64,000 nucleotides of DNA from positions 7,356 through 71,355 of the forward strand of contig SZWC01003918.1 in NCBI GenBank assembly GCA_023375785.1. The letters run 5' to 3'. Source of the stretch: Penium margaritaceum. Lineage: Eukaryota; Streptophyta; Zygnematophyceae; Desmidiales; Peniaceae. Positions 34,805 through 46,292 of this stretch are shown here, one piece after another. The notes beneath the pieces are model-generated. The model saw only the letters and a program-made list of their open reading frames with translations. It did not search any database and was not told where the DNA came from. The stretch's first letter is position 1; each line of letters begins with the position of its first letter. Position numbers and translations under genes: made by a program.

Positions 34805-35535
34805 TGTTGGAGCTGGAGGAGAGAGGGAGCCTTCTAGTAGCGAGCATGACGGACTGGAAGGGAATCACTTGTAGTGAAGAATGGTTGTTGAATCACTCAA
34901 AATGATGGAGTACATATAGAGCTAGAGCTTGGGCAAGTCAGCCCTCTTACAAGCCTTGCCACTTAGCCATGGAGGCTAAGGCTCACACACTAAAGTCCAT
35001 AATCTCACACAAGAGAGGAAATCAGCCTAGGAATCAGGCTGACCACTCACATACGACCTAGAGAGCTAGAAAATGCTCTCATGGTACACTCCTACTGGTC
35101 ACATAACCCACAATCCCATGGAGAATCGCCATGTGTCCATGGCTAGCACACAAGGATCTCACCTCACCTAAAAAGTAAGGAGAGGTACATTTTCCTAGTC
35201 AGTACACTCTGATAAGGCAACCCTAGAATCAAGGACCTTTTTGGATATTTCTCCAATCAGGTCTTGACGCTGGACCTCTTGCCTTTTTCTTTTCTCAGGC
35301 ATGGAACCATCGTCCATGGTCAACTGGATATCGGCGGTCAATCACCCCGAAAACGTTTAAAATTGATATCTCCGAATACGACCGTTGGATCGGCCTCAAA
35401 CTTGAACCGTATACATTTTGCCACCTGATCTTTCCAATGATAAAGTTGGATTGACAATCGTAGTAGGCATCTGGTAGTTTCCTAGAACTTGCTCCTGTGG
35501 ACCTGAAACTGAACGGGATGGCTCTTTTCCCAACA
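34805..35535 (-). repeat. 5' LTR of A7
   Basis: 731 bp, with plus-strand edges TGTTGGAGCTGG and TTCCCAACA. It carries the CTTAGCC/GGCTAAG and TCAGCCT/AGGCTGA type hairpins and a TATATAGAGC box near 34913-34922. Confidence 0.92.
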
Positions 35536-36757
35536 CCAGGACTACCTCGTAGCAGCAGGCATCAAGGCGCAGCACACCGCACCATACTCGCCGCAGCAGA
35601 ATGGCGTAGTAGAACGTGCCAACCGCACCATCGTTGAGTCGGCGCACTCCATGCTACACGCGCCTCGGCTCACCTACGATTTTTGGACGGAAGTAGTGAG
35701 CACTGTAGTGTATATCAAGAACCGCAGTCCAACCAAGGCCTTGGAACAGATGACGCTGTACAAGGTATGGTTTGGCAAGAAGCTGAGCATGGGTCATCTT
35801 CGCGCGTTGGACAGCTTTGCGCACATGCACGTGCCAAAGGAGAAGCGGCAAAAGTGGGACGCGAAGAGGGTAAAATGCTAATGATTGGCTACGATGTGAC
35901 AAGTAAGGCGTATCACCTTTACGAGAGGGATACATGCCACGTCATCATCTCCATGGATATCGTCTTCAATGAGAGCACATCATCGACACATGGATATTGT
36001 CTTCGAAGAGGCAGTAGAAGCAGCAGTGGATGAAGCAGTGGGAGCAGATATCCTTCCTGACCCACTGTCTTCTGATCTTTCCTCCACTATGAAAGTGGGA
36101 GAACCAGTCTACTCTTCCATGTCTGATTTAGTAAATATAGTGGCCTCATCGGTAGAAGTAGACGAAGAAGATACACCACCATCAGCAGAAGCAGTCGTGC
36201 CTACAGTACCGCGCCAGCCGCGTGCTGACACTCCAATACTTGGTCGCAGGTACCCTCTCAGGGTACGCTACAAGCCTGGTAAACACGAGCATTTCTGGAT
36301 GCTCAAAAAACCAAACCAGATGAAAGTCGCAGTTACAGCAGACTCTGATGAGCCGACTTCGTACAAGGAAGCCATGGCTACACCTAATGCAGCAGATTGG
36401 GCGCAAGCTGTGCAACAAGAGATAAAATTGCAGTTGGACAACGATACGTGGGAGTTGACTGAGCATCCACCTGGACGCAAGGTAATCAAGTGCAAGTGGG
36501 TATTCAAGAAGAAGAGGGACGTAGATGGCAACGTCGAAAAGTACAAGGCGAGGCTCGTCGCCAAGGGCTACTCGCAACAGGAAGGAATTGACTACACGGA
36601 AACCTTTGCTCCTGTTGCAAAGTTTGCATGTGTCCGTACGCTCCTTTCCTACGCATTAGCAAAGTACTTTGAGTTCCACCACATGGACGTCAAGACAACG
36701 TTCCTGAATGGAGAAAGAGACTTACATGGAGCAGCCGGAGGGACTCGTCATGGATGA
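35536..36757 (+). pseudogene. Family A fragment A8 (integrase to reverse transcriptase)
   Basis: A plus-strand pol piece beginning in the integrase core (QDYLAAAGIKAQHT, then YSPQQNGVVERANRTIVE) and passing TPYEAW-like and MIGYDV segments. It then runs through the long spacer (DILPDPLSSDLSS, RYPLRVRYKPGKHEHFWML) to RT (KCKWVFKKKRDVDGNVEKYK, ARLVAKGYSQQEGIDYTETF). It ends near HHMDVKTTFLNG, where an LTR piece follows through a short shared CCAGG. It has few breaks, about three. Confidence 0.87.
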
Positions 36758-37388
36758 CCAGGTGGCAAAATTCATACAGTCCAAGTTTGAGGCCGACCCA
36801 ACGGAAGAATGGGGAGATATGAATTTTTGAAGTTTTTAGGGTCATCAACCGCCGATATCCGGTTGACCATGGACGATGGCTCCATGCCTTAGCCTGAGAA
36901 AAGAAAAAGGCAAGAGGTCCAGGGTCAAGACCTGATGGAAGAAATATCCAAAAAGATCCTAGATTCTTGGGTTGCCTTATGAGAGTGTGCTGACTAGGAA
37001 AAAGGTACCTCTCCTTACTTTTTAGGTGAGGTGAGATCCTTGTGAGCTAGCCATGGACACATGGCAATTCTCCATGGGATTGTGGGTTATGTGACCACAA
37101 GGAGTATGCCATGAGGGCATTTTCTAGCTCTGTAGGTTGTGTATGAGTGGTCAGCCTGATTGCTAGGCTGATTTCCTCCCTTGTGTGAGATTATGGACTC
37201 TAGTGTCTGAGCCTTAGCCTCCATGGCAAAGAGTTGTGGCTTTTGAGAGGGTTGACTTGCCCAAGCTCTAGCTCTATATATACTCCATCATTTTGAGTGA
37301 TTTAACAACCATTCTTCAGCACAAGTGATGTCCTTCCAATCCTTCATGCTTGTTGCTCCAAGGCTCTCTCTCTCCTCCAATTCAAACA
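36758..37388 (+). repeat. Family A LTR part after A8
   Basis: A plus-strand LTR from about 130 bp in (GGTGGCAAAAT) to its end TTCAAACA at 37388, with hairpin pairs and a TATATA box near 37273-37279. The next sequence is gag/protease of A9. Confidence 0.87.
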
Positions 37389-38482
37389 GCGATCGCCTCT
37401 TCATGGCGAAGTCTGACATGTCGCAGAAGGAAAAGGCAGATCTGGCGTGGTACAAGGACTAAGGGTGTGACGGACCACAGGGAGTTGTTTACGCAGCTGC
37501 TCTCTATTCCCACCCGACCGGTTGCTTTGGGTGATGATTGGGTGGTGTATGCTAAGGGGATTAGGATTGTGGAGATGTCGTTGGAGACCCCACGTGGTAT
37601 TCAAGAAGGAGTATTCTATTGCGTGTTGTACATAGGTAATGTTGCGTTCAATCTTCTCTCAGTGTCCTCTCTCACGATTACAGGACTGCGAGATGTCTTT
37701 GACGACGACTATGGCTACCTCTTTGACAAGGAAACAGGAGAGGAGTTGGCCAGGTCGGTGAAGGAAGGCCACATGTACCACCTGTTACGAGCGACGAAGA
37801 TCCTGCGGGAGCAAAGTCTTGCAGTAGTGGTGCATGCGATAGATGGCAAAAGCTGGCATGCACGCTGTGGCAACATCAACATGCGCGTCTTGCAGCAACT
37901 TCAAACGAAGCAGATGGTGCGTAACTTACCCACCATTTCTAACTTTGAGCAGCAGTTATGCATTGGGTGTTTAGAGGGGAAGCATTATCGCGAGACGTTC
38001 TTGCGAGCAAGGGAGCTCACAAAGGAGGTGCTGGAGCTGGTCCTCAAAGACTTGTGTAGCCCGATATAGACCCAGAGCTTTGGAGGCTCTACGTATTTTC
38101 TCTCCTTCATTGATGATTTCAGCCGTTACAGTGCTGTGTACTTCCTTTCCTCGAAGGAGCTGTGATTAGACAGGTTCAAGGAGTTTAAGGCCATGGTGGT
38201 GAACCAGACTAGCAAGGAAATCAAGGTGCTGCGCAGCGACCGCAGTGGAGAGTACTTTAGCAAGGAGTTCCAGGACTTCGCGCAACAGTAAGCATCAAGG
38301 CGCAGCACAACGCACCATACTCACCGTAGCAAAACGGTATAGCAGAACCCGCCAACAGCACCATCGTTGAGTCGGCACGCTCCATGCTGCACGCGGCTTG
38401 GCTCACCTATGACTTTTGGACCGAAGTAGTAAGCACTACGGTGTATATCAAGAACCGCAGTCCAAGCAAGGACCTAGAGCAG
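37389..38482 (+). pseudogene. Family A fragment A9 (protease to integrase)
   Basis: A plus-strand piece starting at DRLFMAKSDMSQKEKADLAW. The protease segment and GDDWVVYAKGIRIVEM follow, then NLLSVSSLT, FDDDYGYLFDKETGEELARS, the integrase zinc part (QMVRNLPTISNFEQQLCIGC) and core. It ends near NRSPSKDLEQ. An LTR piece follows. About six breaks. Confidence 0.86.
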
Positions 38483-38998
38483 AGGGCGATAGATCCATGC
38501 CTAAGCCTGAGAAAAGAAGAAGACAGGAGGTCTAGGGTCAAGACCTGATAGGAGAAATATCTAGAAGGTCTTAGATTCTTGGGTTGCCTTGTCAGAGTGT
38601 GCTGACTAGGAAAAAGGTACCTCTCATCTTTTAAGTTAGGTAAGATCCTTGTGTGTTAGCCATGGACACATGGTGATTCTCCACGTGATTGTGGGTTATG
38701 TGACCACTAGGAGTGTACCATGAGAGTATTTTCTAGCTCTATAAGTCACGTGTGAGTGCTCAGCCTGATTGCTAGGCTGATCTCCTCTCTTGTGTGAGAT
38801 TATGGACTCTAGTGTGTGAGCCTTAGCCTTCATGACTAAGTGATGTGGCTTGTGAGAGGGCTGACCTCCCCAAGCTCTAGCTCTATATGTACTCCATCAT
38901 TTGGAGTCATTCAACAACCATTCTTTACCACAAGTGATGCCATTCCAGTCCCACATGCTTGCTACTCCAAGACTCCCTCTGTCCTCCAGTTCCAATCA
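38483..38998 (+). repeat. Family A LTR part, left arm of an inverted repeat
   Basis: A plus-strand LTR from the GGGCGATAGATCCATGCC segment to its end near TTCCAAT. Together with the reverse LTR that begins at 39023 it forms an inverted repeat with arms of about 515 bp and a spacer of about 24 bp. Confidence 0.87.
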
Positions 38999-39022
38999 CG
39001 TGTTTCCATGGCTTGAAGATTG

Positions 39023-39763
39023 TGTTCGAACTGGAGGATAGAGGGAGTATTGGACCAGCAAGCATGTGGGACTAGAAGGGCATCACTTGTGCTGAAGCAT
39101 GGTTGTTAAATCACTCAAAATGATAGTGTACATATAGAGCTAGAGCTTGGGCAAGTCAGTCCCCTCCCAAGCCAGACCACTTAGCCATGGAGGCTAAGGC
39201 TCACACACTAGAGTCCATAATCACATAAGAGAGGAATCAGCCTAGAAATCAGGCTGATCACTCACACACGACCTAGAGAGCTAGAAAATACTCTCATGGA
39301 ACACTCCTAGTAATCACATTATTCACAATCCCATGGAGAATCACCATGTTTCCATGGCTAGCACACAAGGATCTCACTTCATCTAAATAGTTAAGACATG
39401 TACCTTTTTCTAGGCACCCTACTCTGACAAGGAAACCCAAGAATCTAGGACCTTTCTGGATATTTCTCCCATCAGGTGTTGACCTTGGACCTCTTGTTTT
39501 TCTCTTTTCGTAGGCTAAGGCATGGAGCAATCGCCCATGGTCACCCACATATCGGCGGTCGATGATCCCGGAAACTTTGAAAGTTCAAATCTCCTAATTC
39601 GATCATTGGATTGGCCTCAAATTTGGATCATAGACTTTTTCCCACCTCATCTTACGAATGAGGAACCGAGATTGATAATCAGAATCCGCATCAGGTAGGT
39701 TCCAGGAGCTTGCTCGTATGGAGTAAGCTCCTTGAAACAGAGCCGGATGACTCCTTTTCCAAC
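39023..39763 (-). repeat. Family A LTR of short unit 5
   Basis: A full-length reverse LTR (about 741 bp) with plus-strand left edge TGTTCGAACTGG. Its right edge CCTTTTCCAAC joins gag at GGAGAGTCGG, the same gag position as in the 12-27 kb array. Confidence 0.88.
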
Positions 39764-40571
39764 GGAGAGTCGGTTGGTACTCCAACGTCTCTCGCACCCT
39801 GTTATGATCGTTCGGAGTTCCCTCAGCAAGAGGAAGACAAAGCGCGTATCTTCCACAGGGTTGCGAGCCGCTTTGAGCTGCTTCGCCAGCTCCTTTGTCC
39901 TGTCCAAGTACGCCTCCATCCCTTCGCCACCATGCATTTTCCACGCCATCATCTTCTCCTCCAAAGCATGAGGAATACAGGATCCTTGCTCTCATGTTTC
40001 TTGTACAACGTGTCCCACTCCTCTTTTGCAATAGCCTTATCACTGAGGTATCAAAGATGCAAGTTGGAGATGGTGTTGACAAGCAGCTTTTAGGCCTGCC
40101 TGTCCTTCTTCGTTCACTATTCATACACCGCTGTTGTAGTTGTAGATGGAGTTGCATCTACTATACCTTTTTGCGATGTTTGCCTCGCCACCACCTGCGC
40201 TGCGGTGATGCCTTTTGCCTGTGGAGACGAAGCGTGCTCGTCGATACTCACCAGTTCCCACAAGCCCCTCTCCTCCAAAAGGAGGCGGGTACCGATCTTC
40301 CAAAACATGAAAAAAGCGCATCCTTTCACCCTCTCCAAAGGCTGGGCTGCTGTTAGCACACCTGCTGCTGCCATCTTGAGGTCTAGTGATCATGAGCGTT
40401 GTCTTTGAATGGCAGCGCTGCCCCTGCTTCTGTTGTTGTTTCTGCCAGCAATCTGTTTGACACAAAATGAACTGTAGAGGTAAGCAGACTGGGAATACGG
40501 AAAAACAGAGTCCACCAATGGATAATTCAGCCAAAAACCTTGGAGATCATCTTATAAAACAGGGTCATCAA
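39764..40571 (-). mobile_element. Short unit 5: 5' gag and partial leader
   Basis: Gag from 40374 (MAAAGVLTAAQPLERVKGCA) to the QPTL junction at 39764, and about 197 bp of leader to 40571. With LTRs on both sides (39023-39763, 40572-41306), all minus strand, it repeats the layout of the array units about 13 kb away. Decayed, with about four breaks. Confidence 0.83.
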
Positions 40572-41306
40572 TGATGGAACTGGAGGAGAGAGGGAGCCTT
40601 GTAGCAGCAAGTATGTCGGACTGGAAGGGTATCACTTGTCCTGAACAATGGTTATTGAATCACTCAAAATGATGGACTACATATAGAGTTAGACCTTGGG
40701 CATTCAGCCCTCTCACTAGAGACCACTTAGTCATGAACGCTAAGGCTCACACACTAGGGTCCATAATCTCACACAAGGGAGGAAATCAGCCTAGCAATCA
40801 GGCTTACCACTCACACAGGTCTTAGAGAGCTAGAAAATACCCTCATGTCACACTCTTAGTTGTCACATAACCCACAATCCCATGGAGAATCACCATTTGT
40901 GCATGGCTAGTACACAAGGATCTCACCTCACCTCAAAAAGTAAGGAGAGTACCTTTTTCCTAGTCAGCACACTCAGACAAGGCAACCCAAGAATCTAGGA
41001 CCTTTTTGGATATTTCTCCGATCAGGTCTTCACCCTAGACCTCTTGCCTTTTTCTTTTCTCAGGCTAAGGCATGGAGGCATCGCCCATGGTCACCCAGAT
41101 ATCGGCGGTCGATCACCTTGAAAACATTGAAAATTCATATCTCGTAGTCCGACTATTGGATCGGCCTGAAACTTGGACCGAAGACATTTTGCCATCTGAT
41201 CTTTCGAATAGTTAGGTCATATTGATGATCTGAGCAGGCCTTTGGTAGTTTCCTGGGACTTGCTCCTGTGTACCTGAAAGTGAGCCGGATGGCTCTTTTG
41301 ACAACA
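40572..41306 (-). repeat. Family A LTR between unit 5 and A10
   Basis: A 735-bp reverse LTR, left edge TGATGGAACTGG, right edge GACAACA. The sequence to its right (TTTTTCACTTTGCCGCAG) is the complement of a polypurine tract and pol end, so it acts as the 3' LTR of A10 while also bordering unit 5. Confidence 0.88.
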
Positions 41307-41666
41307 ATTTTTCACTTTGCCGCAGTCAGGGTGGGCTGAGTCCCCATGCCTTTATTCAGAATTACTCCTTCTCACGGATTACTGGCTTCATGCATAAATC
41401 AGCGTCCTGCTTGCTAATTGGAGTAAACTCATGCTTGATAGTACCCTCCTGCACCATGTGCCTCATGAAATGATATGCGATGTCAATGTGCTTGGTGCGT
41501 GTATGGTGCTCAAGATTCTTGGCGAGTGCGATTGCACTCCCACTCATCTGCGCCATGAGATGCTGAAGCCAGACTGCTTCCTTGGCTACAAAGCTGAAAG
41601 AGACATACTCAGCTTCTATGCTTCAGGTTGCCACGACCACCTGCCGCTTGCTACACCAGCTCATTG

Positions 41667-42404
41667 TGTTGGATCTCGAGGAGAGAGGGAGCCTTGGAGC
41701 AGCGAGCATGTGTGATTGGAAGGGCATCACTTGTGCTGAACAATGGTTGTTGAATCACTCAAAATGATGGAGTACATATAGAGCTAGAGCTTGGGCAAGT
41801 CAGCCATCTCACAAGTCACACCACTTAGCCATGGAGGCTAAGGATCACACACTATAGTCCATAATCTCACACAAGGGAGGAAATCAGCCTAGCAATCAGG
41901 CTGACCACTCACACGCGACCTAGAGAGCTAGAGAATACTCTCATGGCATACTCCTAGTGGTCACATTACCCACAATCCCATGGAGAATCGCCATGTATCC
42001 ATGTCTAGCACACAAGGATTTCACCTCACCTAAAAAGTAAGGAGAGGTACTTTTTTCCTAGTCAGCACACTCTGACAAGGCAACCCAAGAATCTAGGACC
42101 TTTTTGGATATTTCTCCCATCAGGTCTTGACCCTGGATCTCTTGCCTTTTTCTTTTCTCAGGCTAAGGCATGGAGCCATCGCCCATGGTCACCCGGATAT
42201 CGGCGGTTGATGACCCCAAATACTTCAAAAATTCATATCTTCCCATCCGACCGTTGGATCGGCCTCAAACTTGGACCGTAGATATTTTGCCACCTGATCT
42301 TTCCAATAGCGAATTCGGATTGATGATCGGATCAGGCATCTGGAAGTTGCATAGAACTTTCTCCTGTGGACCTGAAACTAAGCCGGATGACTCCCTTCCC
42401 AACA
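41667..42404 (-). repeat. 3' LTR of A11
   Basis: 738 bp, plus-strand edges TGTTGGATCTCG and TTCCCAACA, followed by the polypurine complement ATCTCCCACTTT. Confidence 0.92.
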
Positions 42405-42416
42405 ATCTCCCACTTT

Positions 42417-45400
42417 GCCGCAATCAGAGTGGGCTGAGTCCACATGCCTTCATGCAAAACTGCTGCTTCTCACGAGTCACTGGCTTGGTGCCTGTTGGTT
42501 GGAGTAAATTCCAGCTTGATAGCACCCTCCTGCACCATATGCCTGATGAAGTGATACGGATGTCAATGTGCTTGGTGCGTTCATGGTGCTCAGGATTCTT
42601 GGCGAATGCGATTGCACTCTGGTTGTTGACGCGCACAGGAACTGGAACTGTTGCACTCCCACTCATCTCTGCCATGAGACACAGGAGCCAAACTTCTTCC
42701 TTGGCTCCAAAGCTGAGAGAGACGTACTCAACTTCTGTGCTCGAGGTGGCCAATACCACCTGCCGCTTGCTGCACCAACTGATGGCACCTCCATTCATGA
42801 GAAATACATGTCCAGAAATGGACTTGCGGGTCTCACGATTTGAATCCCAATCTGCATCTGTGTAGCCGATGATGTTGTTGTCGTTGCCGTTGTAGGTGAT
42901 GCCGATGTTGATGGTTCCAGCAAGGAAGAGGAAGATCCGCTTCACTGCCTTCTGGTGCTCAGGTCCGGGATTAGCCATGTGCTACCTCATAGCGCTCACA
43001 GCCTATGCCAGGTTCGGCCTGGGTGCCACCATCAGGTACATGAGACTGCCAACGGCGCTCTAGTACTTCTACCGCTCAGCTGCATCTGCTTCTCCACTGA
43101 AGCTCACGAGGAAGTGCCGCGTCTCCAGCGGCGTACCGATGGGTTTGGACTCTGCCATGCCGAATTGCTGCAGGGCGTCCTTGATGTAGCGACTCTGTTG
43201 TAGAGAGAGAGAGCGTGATTTACGGTCACGCGTGATCTGCATGCCGAGGAAGTATGACGCCTCCCCAAGATCAGACATCTGGAAGCGCTCCCTCATGGCC
43301 TCCTTGAACTCCTGTAGTGCAGACATGCTGTTGGAAAGGAGGAGCATGTCATCCACATAGACAATGATGATGAGGATCTCATGCTCATGCTGCCAGCGAT
43401 ACACGCTGTAGTCACACTCGCTGCGCTCAAACCCCATGCAATGCAACGCCACATCCAACTTCTGGTTCCAAGCACGCGACACTTGCTTGAGGCCGTACAA
43501 CAACTTCTGCAGCTTGCAAACCTGGTGCTCCAGGCCATCCATGACGAACCCCTCAGGCTGCTCCATGTAGATCTCCTCCTCCAAGTCACTATTCAAGAAT
43601 GCCGTTTTGACATCCATGTGGTGAACCTCGAAGTCCTCAGCTGCTGCATAAGAGAGGAGCGTGCACACACAAGCAAACTTTGCAACAGGGGTAAAAGTTT
43701 CTGTGTAGTCGATGCCCTCCTGTTGCGAGTAGCCCTTGGCGACCAGCCTCGCCTTGTACTTTTCCAGGTTACCATCAGCTCCCCGCTTCTTCTTGAACAC
43801 CCACTTGCATTTGATCACCTTACGTCCAGGTGGACGCTTAGTCAGCTCCCACGTGCCGTTGTCGAGCTGCGATCGTATCTCCTACTGCACGGCTTGCGCC
43901 CAATCTGCTACATCCGGTGCAGCCATGGCCTCCTTGTATGACGTTGACTCATCCGAATCTGCTGCAACTGCTACGTTCATCTGTTCTGGTTTGTGCAGCA
44001 TCCAAAAATGGTCGCGCTCACCAGGCTTGTAACACACCCTAAGAGGGTACCTACGACCTGGTGTTGGAGCGTTAGGGGGCGGCTGGCGCGGTGGTGCTGG
44101 CACAACTGCTGCTGCTGGTGGTGCTACATGTCCCTCCTCTGCTTCTGCCGATGAGGCTGCNNNNNNNNNNNNNNNNNNNNNNNNNNNNNNNNNNNNNNNN
44201 NNNNNNNNNNNNNNNNNNNNNNNNNNNNNNNNNNNNNNNNNNNNNNNNNNNNNNNNNNNNNNNNNNNNNNNNNNNNNNNNNNNNNNNNNNNNNNNNNNNN
44301 NNNNNNNNNNNNNNNNNNNNNNNNNNNNNNNNNNNNNNNNNNNNNNNNNNNNNNNNNNNNNNNNNNNNNNNNNNNNNNNNNNNNNNNNNNNNNNNNNNNN
44401 NNNNNNNNNNNNNNNNNNNNNNNNNNNNNNNNNNNNNNNNNNNNNNNNNNNNNNNNNNNNNNNNNNNNNNNNNNNNNNNNNNNNNNNNNNNNNNNNNNNN
44501 NNNNNNNNNNNNNNNNNNNNNNNNNNNNNNNNNNNNNNNNNNNNNNNNNNNNNNNNNNNNNNNNNNNNNNNNNNNNNNNNNNNNNNNNNNNNNNNNNNNN
44601 NNNNNNNNNNNNNNNNNNNNNNNNNNNNNNNNNNNNNNNNNNNNNNNNNNNNNNNNNNNNNNNNNNNNNNNNNNNNNNNNNNNNNNNNNNNNNNNNNNNN
44701 NNNNNNNNNNNNNNNNNNNNNNNNNNNNNNNNNNNNNNNNNNNNNNNNNNNNNNCTGCTCAAAGTTAGAGATGGTAGGCAGGTCACGCACCATCTGCTTT
44801 GCTTGAAGCTGCTGCAAGGCACGCATGCCAATGGGGCCGTAGTGCGCATGCCAGATCTTTTCATCTATCGCCTCCACCACTGCTGCAAGACTCTGCTCAC
44901 ACGGGATCTTGGTCGCCTCTAGCAATCGGTACATGTCGCCCTCCTTCACCGACCTGGCCAACTTCTCTCCTGTATCCTTGTTGAGGATGTAGCCATAGTC
45001 ATCATCGAAGACGACGCGCAGTCCTGTGTTTGTAAGAGAGGAGACTGAGAGGAGGTTGAATGCAGCATCAGGTACATACAGCACGCCATGGAACACTCCC
45101 ACTTAAATGCCACGTGGGGTCTCCAACCACATCTCCACAATCCGAATCCCCTTAGCATACACCACCCGATCATCACCCATAGCGATAAGACAGGGAGGGA
45201 TGGACAGCAGCTGTGTAAACCACTCCTTGTGATGTGCGAGGCTCTTGGTACATCCTGAGTCCTTGTACCATGTGAGATCCGCCTTCTCCACCTGCGACAT
45301 GTTGGACTTTGCCATGAAGAGACGGTCGCGCACCTCCTTGGCCACATTCATGTTGCCAAAGTGGCGCACACCAGCCTGGTTTTACTGCTGCTGCTGCCGC

Positions 45401-46292
45401 TACTGACGCTGCTGAGACTACTGTTGCTGCTGCTGCTGCTTTTGCTGCTGCTCATGCGATGACTGTTGCTGCTACTCCTTCTGGTCCCTCTTGAGCTTGA
45501 AACACTCCTTTTTATAGTGTCCCTCTTCCTGGCAGTAGTGGCATTTGCCATTCTCTCTTCCTTTCTGCTGCCCAGACTGCTGCTGCTGCTGCTGGTTGCG
45601 TGAGGTCGTGGCCGGAAAAGCTGCTTCACTGCTGCCGTCGCCATTGCGCTTTGTTGCATTGCGACGCAATTCCAACTGCACGAGGTGTGTGCAGATGAAG
45701 TCGAGGTCGAGAGTTGGCTGGCACTCCAGCGTCTCTCGCACCGTGTCATAGCTAGATGGGAGTCCCCTCAGCAAGAGGAGGATGATCGCTCTCAGCTGCT
45801 TCGCCAACTCCTTTGTCCTGTCCACATACGCCTCCATCCGTCCACCACCCTGTATTTTTAGCGCCATCATCTTTTCCTCCAAAAGCATGAGGAATGCAGG
45901 ATCCTTGCTCTCATATTTCTTACACAACGTGTCCCACCCCTCCTTTGCAGTAGCCTTGTCACTCACGTACTGAAGATGCGGTTGGAGATGGTGTTGACAA
46001 GCAACCTGTAGGCCTGCCTGTCCTACTTCTTCTACTCCTCATACACCGCTGGTATAGCTACAGAAGAACCCGCATTAGCTGCACCCTTTTGCGGAGTCTT
46101 CCCTGCCACGACCTGCGCTGCGTTGATGCCTTTTGCCTGTGGAGCTGGAGCCGGCTCGTCACCGCTCACCACCTCCCACAAGCGCCTCTCCTCCAAAAGG
46201 AGGCAGGTACGGATCTTCCAAAACGTGAAGTTGGCGCGTCCCTCCAGCCTCTCCAAAGGCTGGGCTGCTGTCACAACGCCAGCTGCTGCCAT
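42417..46292 (-). pseudogene. A11 gag-pol remnant (with assembly gap)
   Basis: Gag starts at 46292 (MAAAGVVTAAQPLERLEGRA). The knuckle (CHYCQEEGHYKKECF) is at about 45500-45543, the Q-rich linker at about 45375-45480 and the protease segment (WYKDSGCTKSLAHH) near 45240-45280. The integrase zinc part lies at 44755-44870, and much of the core falls in the N run. RT (KCKWVFKKKRGADGNLEKYK near 43760-43815; VYVDDMLLLS near 43335-43365) and RNase H (DADWDSNRETRKSISGHVF near 42815-42870) follow. The frame is well kept over RT compared with neighbours, but the copy is broken overall. Confidence 0.92.
44161..44754. other. Assembly gap (594 N)
   Basis: A run of N inside the integrase region of A11. 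The flanks line up with family A pol on both sides, and the size is close to what the family would hold there, so the gap is probably filled by ordinary element sequence. Confidence 0.98.

Larger units (their letters stand above)
29645..35535 (-). mobile_element. Copia family A copy A7, partial 3' LTR to 5' LTR
   Basis: A minus-strand element with a 3' LTR part (29645-29946), polypurine tract (complement at 29947-29958), gag-pol (29959-34192), leader (34193-34804), primer site and a 731-bp 5' LTR (34805-35535). All domains are present in order. Its right neighbour is a plus-strand pol fragment. It is a fossil with about fifteen breaks. Confidence 0.92.

Noticed and set aside
36740-36760. Possible functional RT-LTR fusion transcript at the A8/LTR join
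   Set aside because: The join shares CCAGG on both sides and looks like microhomology-mediated joining; nothing suggests a selected fusion.
41640-41667. Target site duplication for A11
   Set aside because: The five bases left of the element (CATTG) do not recur on the right side, where the LTR edge is not clean, so no duplication is claimed.
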